Part shown: positions 58,896 to 64,000 of the stretch, piece by piece
Position numbering within the stretch: position 1 is the first letter of the stretch
How the letters are laid out: every line of letters starts with the position of its first letter
Assembly (NCBI RefSeq): GCF_040676675.1
Contig: NZ_JBFAPK010000024.1
Location: 62,001 to 126,000, forward strand
Direction of reading: 5' to 3'
Source of the DNA: JBFAPK01 sp040676675
Lineage (GTDB): Bacteria; Actinomycetota; Actinomycetes; Mycobacteriales; Micromonosporaceae
Length of the DNA: 64,000 nucleotides
Translations under genes and position numbers: made by a program
The notes under the pieces: generated by a model
Databases searched by the model: none
The model's input: the letters and a program-made list of their open reading frames with translations, nothing else
Told to the model about the DNA's origin: nothing

Positions 58896-59329
58896 TGTCG
58901 ACGGTACGACTGTCGTTCTCCCCCGCGCCGGTGCACGTACGTACCGCCCGGCTGGTCGGCGTGGCGGTGGCGCGCCGCGCCGGCGTCGCCGAGGAGTTGC
59001 TGGACGAGGTACGGCTGGCGATCGGCGAGGCCTGTGCCCGCGCGGTCGCCCTGCACCGTCAGTACGGACTCAAGGATCTCGTCCTGATGGAGATGTCCGA
59101 CGAGGGCCCGTACGTGGTCCGGGTCATCGACCGCGCGCCGATCGAGGCCGGGCTCGGCCTGGCGGCGCTGCCCCCCGACGAACTCGCGGACGAGTCGCTG
59201 ACCGACGAGGCGCTGACGGTCGGTGTCGGATTTGCCCTTCTCGCGGGCTTTGTCGAGGACCTGCAGGTGCGCCCCGTCGCCGAGGGGATCGGTACCGAGG
59301 TCCGCATGGTCTGGCCGCTCCCTCGCTGA
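58892..59329 (+). CDS. Anti-sigma regulatory factor-like (GHKL fold), N-box Asn absent
   Basis: The 145-residue protein resembles the SpoIIAB/RsbW fold. The helix LLDEVRLAIGEACARAVALH contains the N-box Glu (E46), but the Mg-binding Asn position is Arg (R50). The ATP-lid Gly motifs are weak (VIDRAPIEAG, VGVGFALLAGFVEDL). It may therefore bind its STAS partner without kinase activity. Coupled to the STAS gene by a GTGA overlap. GTG 58892 or ATG 58895 starts are equivalent. Confidence 0.7.
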   Translation: MMSTVRLSFSPAPVHVRTARLVGVAVARRAGVAEELLDEVRLAIGEACARAVALHRQYGLKDLVLMEMSDEGPYVVRVIDRAPIEAGLGLAALPPDELADESLTDEALTVGVGFALLAGFVEDLQVRPVAEGIGTEVRMVWPLPR

Positions 59330-59385
59330 TCCCGCTCGGGCGCGCCCCTGTCCGGCAGTGGTCCGGCTTACCTCTGAAGCTTGGG

Positions 59386-59452
59386 GTGGGGCCCGCCGTA
59401 CCCGGCGAATCCCGTCAGGCTTGATGTCTTCGCGGGGCACGGCGGGCCCCAC
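59386..59452 (+). terminator. 67-base rod-like hairpin after the STAS operon
   Basis: GTGGGGCCCGCCGT (59386-59399) pairs perfectly with ACGGCGGGCCCCAC (59439-59452). Inside, CCCGGCGAA (59401-59409) pairs with TTCGCGGGG (59429-59437) with one mismatch, leaving a 19-base loop. It lies 57 bases after the anti-sigma stop and is probably its terminator, though the long two-part stem could be a structured RNA or a repeat element. Confidence 0.55.
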
Positions 59453-59920
59453 TTCGCGGACGTGCCGGGCCGTGCTTCGCCGCGCGGTCGCCTTCGCGCC
59501 GGGCGGTCAACTCGCGGGCGCCGGGCGTCCTCCGCGGTTACACCGGGGCGGGGGTGTCACTTCGGGGGCGGGTCGCGCCTCGTGCGCGGCGGGTTCCACC
59601 CCGGCCCGGTGTGAAGGCGTGGGCGAGAGCGCTGTGCCGGCGCACTGTGCGGAGAGTGTGGCCACTCTTACCCCAGCATGAGGCATTAACACAACGACGA
59701 AGATCACCACGACACGGTGGGGCGTCGGTGTGACCTCCAACACGATGGGCGACTAAAGTACCCGGGGTTATCAGCAAGTGTCCTGGTCCCGCACCCGCGG
59801 GGACAGATGATCATCGCTGATCCGCACGTACCTGGGTCGGCGCGGCACTTGCGACTTCGCGTCTGACGCCTGCCGGAACGTCCCCCGGCGGGCGTGACTG
59901 TTCGGTACAGGAGGACATAG
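59453..59920. other. Non-coding stretch upstream of hppA
   Basis: This 468-base part of the gap holds no gene I can support. The first ~180 bases are very G/C-rich. From about 59660 the sequence becomes less biased (CTCTTACCCCAGCATGAGGC, GGCATTAACACAACGACG) and probably contains the hppA promoter. The leader ends with AGGAGG (59909-59914), six bases before the hppA ATG. The 5' leader may be long, but no known riboswitch pattern is evident. Confidence 0.5.
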
Positions 59921-62284
59921 ATGTCCGGGAGCTTGGCCGCCGAGGGCGGCAGGTTGTCCCTCACCGGTGCGAATCCGTCGTACGTCATCGTCGCCGCCGT
60001 GATCGCCCTGGTGGCGCTCGGTTTCGCGGCGGCACTGACCAGGACGGTGCTGTCGGCCGGTACGGGAACCACGAGAATGCAGGAGATCTCCGGGGCCGTC
60101 CAGGAGGGCGCCACCGCCTATCTCCTCCGTCAGTTCAGAACCCTCGGCATATTCGTCGTCATCGCCGTGGTGTTGCTCTTCCTGCTCCCGGTGCACGACA
60201 CCCAGGGCGACGAACTCGCGGTGAAGATCGGGCGGTCGGCCTTCTTCGTGGTGGGCGCGGCGTTCAGCGCCTTCATCGGCGGCGCCGGCATGGCCCTGGC
60301 GACCCGGGCCAACCTGCGGGTGGCCGCCGCCGCCCGGGAACATCAGGGAGGCCGTGAGGCCGCGATGCAGGTGGCCTTCCGCACAGGTGGTGTGGTCGGC
60401 TTCCTCACCGTCGGCCTCGGCCTGCTCGGCGCGGCGCTGGTCGTACTGATCTTCCGCGGCGACGCGCCGACCGTGCTGGAGGGCTTCGGCTTCGGTGCCG
60501 CGCTGCTCGCCATGTTCATGCGGGTCGGCGGCGGCATCTTCACGAAGGCCGCCGACGTCGGCGCCGACCTGGTCGGCAAGGTCGAGCAGGGGATCCCGGA
60601 GGACGACCCGCGCAACGCGGCGACCATCGCCGACAACGTGGGCGACAACGTCGGCGACTGCGCCGGCATGGCCGCCGACCTGTTCGAGTCGTACGCGGTG
60701 ACGCTGGTCGCCGCGCTCATCCTGGGCCGGGCCGCGTTCGGCGAGGACGGGCTGGTCTTCCCGCTGATCGTCTCCGGCATCGGCGTGATCATCGCGATCA
60801 TCGGGGTCTTCATCACCCGGCTGCGCGCCTCGGACCGCAACGGCCTGACCGCCATCAACCGGGCCTTCTACCTCTCCGCGCTGATCTCCGCCGTGCTGGT
60901 GGCGGTCGCCGCCTGGCTGTACCTGCCGAGCGACTTCGCCGACTTCGGCGGCGGGGTGCCCGACGTGGCCGGCAACCCGCGGGTGGTGGCCATCGGCGCG
61001 GTCGTGATCGGCATCGTGCTGGCCGCGGCGATCCAGGCGCTGACCGGGTACTTCACCGAGACCAACCGCCGCCCGGTGCAGGACATCGGCAAGAGCTCGC
61101 TGACCGGCCCGGCCACCGTCGTCCTCGCCGGCATCAGCGTGGGCCTGGAGTCCGCGGTCTACTCGGCGCTGCTGATCGCCGGTGGCGTCTTCGGCGCGTT
61201 CCTGCTCGGCGGCAGCTCGGTCACGCTCTCGCTCTTCGCGGTCGCGCTGGCCGGCACCGGCCTGCTCACCACGGTCGGCGTGATCGTGGCGATGGACACC
61301 TTCGGCCCGATCTCGGACAACGCGCAGGGCGTGGCGGAGATGTCCGGTGAGATCGACGAGCAGGGTGCCCGCACCCTGACCGAGCTCGACGCGGTGGGCA
61401 ACACCACCAAGGCGATCACCAAGGGCATCGCGATCGCCACCGCGGTGCTCGCCGCGACGGCGCTCTTCGGGTCGTACACGGACACGCTGAACACGTCGTA
61501 CCTGGACGCCGGGGTGAAGGACGTCGGTGGCGAGATCCTCTCCGCCCTGAACGTCGCCAACCCGCGCAACCTGGTCGGCCTCGTCATCGGCGCGGCGGTG
61601 GTCTTCCTCTTCTCCGGCCTGGCCATCAACGCGGTCTCCCGCTCGGCTGGGGCGGTCGTGATGGAGGTACGCCGCCAGTTCCGCGAGCTGCCGGGGATCA
61701 TGGACGGTAGCCAGCGCCCCGAGTACGGCAAGGTCGTGGACATCTGCACCCGGGACGCCCAGCGCGAGCTGATGACCCCCGGTCTGCTCGCCATCATGGC
61801 GCCGATCGCGGTCGGCTTCGGCCTCGGGCCCGGCGCGCTGGCGTCGTACCTGGCCGGCGCCATCGGGGCCGGCACGCTGATGGCGGTCTTCCTGGCCAAC
61901 TCCGGTGGTGCCTGGGACAACGCCAAGAAGCTGGTCGAGGACGGCTCGTTCGGCGGCAAGGGCTCGGACGCGCACGCCGCCACGGTCATCGGCGACACCG
62001 TCGGCGACCCGTTCAAGGACACCGCCGGCCCGGCGATCAACCCGCTGATCAAGGTGATGAACCTGGTCTCGCTGCTGATCGCGCCCGCCGTGGTGACGTT
62101 CAGCGTGGGCGAGGACCGCAACGTCGGCGTACGGGTCGGCATCGCCCTCGTCGCGACGCTGGTCATCGTCGTCGCGGTCGTCTTCAGCAAGCGCAAGCCG
62201 GTCGCGATGTCCGGTTCGGACGACGGCCCGGGCAGCACCGGTGCCGGCAGCGCGGACCCGCGGCCGGAGGCCGTCACCGCCTGA
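59921..62284 (+). CDS. hppA: Membrane-bound proton-pumping pyrophosphatase, K+-independent type
   Basis: HppA hydrolyses pyrophosphate and pumps protons with 16 membrane helices; the 787-residue length fits. Catalytic motifs are DVGADLVGK (212-220) and DDPRNAATIADNVGDNVGDC (228-247). In the region GNTTKAITKG the diagnostic position is Lys (K497) followed by Thr three residues on, rather than the Ala/Gly pair of K+-dependent enzymes, so it should be K+-independent and H+-specific. AGGAGG precedes the ATG. A hairpin follows the stop. Confidence 0.95.
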   Translation: MSGSLAAEGGRLSLTGANPSYVIVAAVIALVALGFAAALTRTVLSAGTGTTRMQEISGAVQEGATAYLLRQFRTLGIFVVIAVVLLFLLPVHDTQGDELAVKIGRSAFFVVGAAFSAFIGGAGMALATRANLRVAAAAREHQGGREAAMQVAFRTGGVVGFLTVGLGLLGAALVVLIFRGDAPTVLEGFGFGAALLAMFMRVGGGIFTKAADVGADLVGKVEQGIPEDDPRNAATIADNVGDNVGDCAGMAADLFESYAVTLVAALILGRAAFGEDGLVFPLIVSGIGVIIAIIGVFITRLRASDRNGLTAINRAFYLSALISAVLVAVAAWLYLPSDFADFGGGVPDVAGNPRVVAIGAVVIGIVLAAAIQALTGYFTETNRRPVQDIGKSSLTGPATVVLAGISVGLESAVYSALLIAGGVFGAFLLGGSSVTLSLFAVALAGTGLLTTVGVIVAMDTFGPISDNAQGVAEMSGEIDEQGARTLTELDAVGNTTKAITKGIAIATAVLAATALFGSYTDTLNTSYLDAGVKDVGGEILSALNVANPRNLVGLVIGAAVVFLFSGLAINAVSRSAGAVVMEVRRQFRELPGIMDGSQRPEYGKVVDICTRDAQRELMTPGLLAIMAPIAVGFGLGPGALASYLAGAIGAGTLMAVFLANSGGAWDNAKKLVEDGSFGGKGSDAHAATVIGDTVGDPFKDTAGPAINPLIKVMNLVSLLIAPAVVTFSVGEDRNVGVRVGIALVATLVIVVAVVFSKRKPVAMSGSDDGPGSTGAGSADPRPEAVTA

Positions 62285-62316
62285 CCCGGTCGCGCCGGGC
62301 CGCCCGGCGCGGCCAC

Positions 62317-62353
62317 ACCCCTGGCCGGTACGTCACCCGTGCCGGCCAGGGGT
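62317..62353 (+). terminator. Terminator of hppA
   Basis: ACCCCTGGCCGG (62317-62328) pairs perfectly with CCGGCCAGGGGT (62342-62353) around a 13-base loop, 33 bases after the hppA stop. A second GC-rich inverted repeat (CCGGGCCGCCCGG region) directly precedes it. Confidence 0.7.
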
Positions 62354-62440
62354 TGGTCCGCCGCGCGGGGCACGTGAGTGAACCCCGACGGGCACAGGTA
62401 ACTATTAGCGTCGGGCCGAGAAAGCCGTACGCTGCAACGC

Positions 62441-62983
62441 ATGCGTACGCCCCGGTCGGCAGCCGCCGGAAGGCTGACGGTGGTCCTGGCCACTCTCGTA
62501 CTCGCCGTCGGGGCCTGTGGCGGCGGTCCGACCGCGCAGCGCTGGGCGGCGACGGTCTGCGACGCGCTCGCGCCGTGGCGGGCCGAGATCAGCAACCTGA
62601 CCCGCAGCACGCAGGAACAGATGACCGCGCAGACCACCCCGGCGCAGGCGAAGGAGAACCTGGTCCGGCTGTTGGGCGGGGCCGAGCAGGCGAGCGAGAC
62701 GGCCCGCCGGAAGGTGGCCGAGGCGGGGGTGCCGGACGTGGAGCAGGGCGACGCGGTGGCCGAGGGCTTCACCACCTCGCTCGCCCGGGTGCGGGACGCC
62801 TACGGCAGGGCGCGGAAGACCATCGAGGCGTTGGGCACCGGCCAGCCCGGCGCCTTCTACGACGGGGTCAAGGCCGCGGTCGACACGCTCAACGAGGAGT
62901 ACGACGCGAGCGGGCTGGACACCAGCAAGCTCAACTCACCCGAGCTCAAGCAGGCCTTCGACGAGGTCCCGGAGTGTCGCTGA
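62441..62983 (+). CDS. Small lipoprotein, function unknown
   Basis: The 180-residue protein has a lipoprotein signal (LTVVLATLVLAVGACGGG, lipobox VGAC near residue 26) and then a helical domain rich in Glu, Ala and Gln (TPAQAKENLVRLLGGAEQAS, GFTTSLARVRDAYGRARKTI) ending with a Cys next to the C-terminus (PECR). A second Cys (TVCDAL, residue 40) may pair with it. No family recognised. The next gene starts inside it. Confidence 0.75.
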   Translation: MRTPRSAAAGRLTVVLATLVLAVGACGGGPTAQRWAATVCDALAPWRAEISNLTRSTQEQMTAQTTPAQAKENLVRLLGGAEQASETARRKVAEAGVPDVEQGDAVAEGFTTSLARVRDAYGRARKTIEALGTGQPGAFYDGVKAAVDTLNEEYDASGLDTSKLNSPELKQAFDEVPECR

Positions 62984-63807
62984 CACCGTTTGGCGAACCT
63001 GCCGCCCCGGCGCTGGAACAGGATCCGGTGCCGGGGCTCGACATGGTCGCGGAGCTGGTGCGCACCCCCGCCGGAACCCGGCCGGCGGCCGGGGCCGAGG
63101 CGGCGCCCGGGGCCGACGCCCCGTCCGGGCCGGCCCGGCGGGACAAGCCGCATCAGGGCTCGGCGCAGCGGGGTGAGCCCGATCCGGCCCGGCAGCTCTC
63201 CCTCTTCGGGGTGGAGGCCGCCGAGCCCTCGATCGCCGACCTCGCGGGGCTGCTCGCCGGGCCCGGCGAGGTGGTCCGGATGGGCGGTACCGCCCGGGTC
63301 TCGATCGTCGTGACGGCGGCCTGGCGGGTGCACGTGCTCGTGGCCGAGCTGGGCCGGCGCGGGCTGACCGCGACCTGGGTCAACGAGGAGGACGAGCGGC
63401 ACGGGGTGCGTACCTCGTACACCACGACGCTCGCCCCGCTGGCCCGTAGCTGGCTGCGCGGCACGGTCAAGCACCCGCCGGCGAACTTCCACCTCAACGG
63501 GGCCCGGTTGCGGCTCTGGTTCGCGGCGGCCGGCGAGCCCGAGCCCCAGGGTTTCCTGCTGCGGCTCGGCCCCGCCGACGCGACGCACTGGGCGCGGACC
63601 GGCGCCGCGCTGGCCGCGATCGGGCTGCCGGCCGAGCTGGTCGAGGCGGGGCCGCACGGTCCGGCGTACCGGATCAACGGCCGGCGGTGGCTGGCCCGGC
63701 TGGCCGAGCTGGTCGGTGAGCGGCCGGCGGCCGCGCCGCCGGCGGGCTGGCCCGGGGTCCGGCCGGACGCTCCCGAAGCTCGGGCGAATGTCCGATCCCA
63801 GACATGA
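62974..63807 (+). CDS. Actinobacterial conserved protein of unknown function (possible Rv3647c relative)
   Basis: GTG 62974 overlaps the lipoprotein end by ten bases, with GAGG seven bases upstream, giving 277 residues. After a disordered Pro/Ala N-terminus (~75 residues) comes a mixed alpha/beta domain: ARVSIVVTAAWRVHVLVAEL, RTSYTTTLAPLARSWLRGTV, FHLNGARLRLWFAAAG and TGAALAAIGLPAELVEAG. The pattern resembles a nucleic-acid or ligand-binding domain but no family can be named. In actinobacteria a similar unknown protein precedes topA, which may lie just beyond the window. Confidence 0.7.
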   Translation: MSLTPFGEPAAPALEQDPVPGLDMVAELVRTPAGTRPAAGAEAAPGADAPSGPARRDKPHQGSAQRGEPDPARQLSLFGVEAAEPSIADLAGLLAGPGEVVRMGGTARVSIVVTAAWRVHVLVAELGRRGLTATWVNEEDERHGVRTSYTTTLAPLARSWLRGTVKHPPANFHLNGARLRLWFAAAGEPEPQGFLLRLGPADATHWARTGAALAAIGLPAELVEAGPHGPAYRINGRRWLARLAELVGERPAAAPPAGWPGVRPDAPEARANVRSQT

Positions 63808-64000
63808 ACTGCCTGATTTCGGGCGATATCTTCGGCCCTTCGCGGCCGGTCGCTGAGGTAAATAATGCAGTGGGGCCCGGACCGGCCGATACCGGGTGTA
63901 CGGTGTCGCCGTCCGGGACGACCGTCGCGCGACGCCGGCCGCCGGTGAAGTAACCGCTGCTCGCGGGACCTCTTCGACGCCCGCGCAACCCGTAGGCCGG
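63808..64000. other. Intergenic sequence at the window end
   Basis: No gene is supported in these 193 bases. The part from 63808 to 63880 is less GC-rich (TCGGGCGATATC, GAGGTAAATAATGCAG) than the surroundings and may contain a promoter for the next gene outside the window. Confidence 0.4.

Noticed and set aside
1..64000. tRNA/rRNA genes, CRISPR arrays, insertion sequences, prophage or attachment sites
   Set aside because: I found no cloverleaf-type sequence, regularly spaced repeats with unique spacers, transposase or integrase.

Overview
The window is chromosomal DNA from a high-GC actinobacterium, most likely of the family Micromonosporaceae (inference). The basis is the uniformly G/C-ending codon use, many GTG starts with ATGA/GTGA overlaps, a 14-subunit-type nuo operon followed by a prenyl diphosphate synthase, a split ESX (type VII secretion) locus, and the actinobacterial order acs - HAD hydrolase - 6C RNA - ssd - tad - helicase - hppA. 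I see no tRNA, rRNA, insertion sequence, phage or CRISPR array.

Region 1 (1-17.9 kb): nuoB (5' end outside the window) to nuoN, the proton-pumping NADH:menaquinone oxidoreductase, read as one + strand operon. A polyprenyl diphosphate synthase (probable menaquinone side-chain enzyme) and a DUF1963 gene follow. A short spacer family recurs at the stop codons of nuoD, nuoG and nuoJ. Region 2 (17.9-26.7 kb): a Tat-exported beta-helix protein, an MFS exporter divergent from an IclR regulator with a terminator-like leader, PhoX phosphatase with a two-unit PHO box, an ECF sigma/zinc anti-sigma pair, and a RarD transporter.

Region 3 (26.7-35.4 kb): a partial ESX locus with eccE, eccB, two WXG100 proteins and the mycosin protease, but no eccC or eccD. 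Next to it lies an 842-residue protein with two SseB-like domains, a Pro-rich linker and an unassigned C-terminal domain. Its stop overlaps the start of a 120-residue acidic protein, an arrangement resembling a secreted effector with its immunity partner. Region 4 (35.4-45.4 kb): an ECF sigma factor with a coupled leader peptide, its membrane-anchored partner, a large S8 protease, an EphE-like hydrolase that has lost its nucleophile, a lipoprotein and an M6 metalloprotease.

Region 5 (45.4-64 kb): acetyl-CoA synthetase, a degenerate Fic-fold protein, a HAD-IB hydrolase, a 6C small RNA, a cluster of three DnaA boxes, then ssd-tadABC-pilin-tadE-tadE-like (a Flp/Tad pilus operon). After these come a small unknown gene, an MrfA/Hrq1-like helicase, a STAS/anti-sigma pair, H+-pyrophosphatase and two genes that probably precede topA. 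The 6C RNA/DnaA-box/ssd segment and the SseB pair are the most interesting parts.
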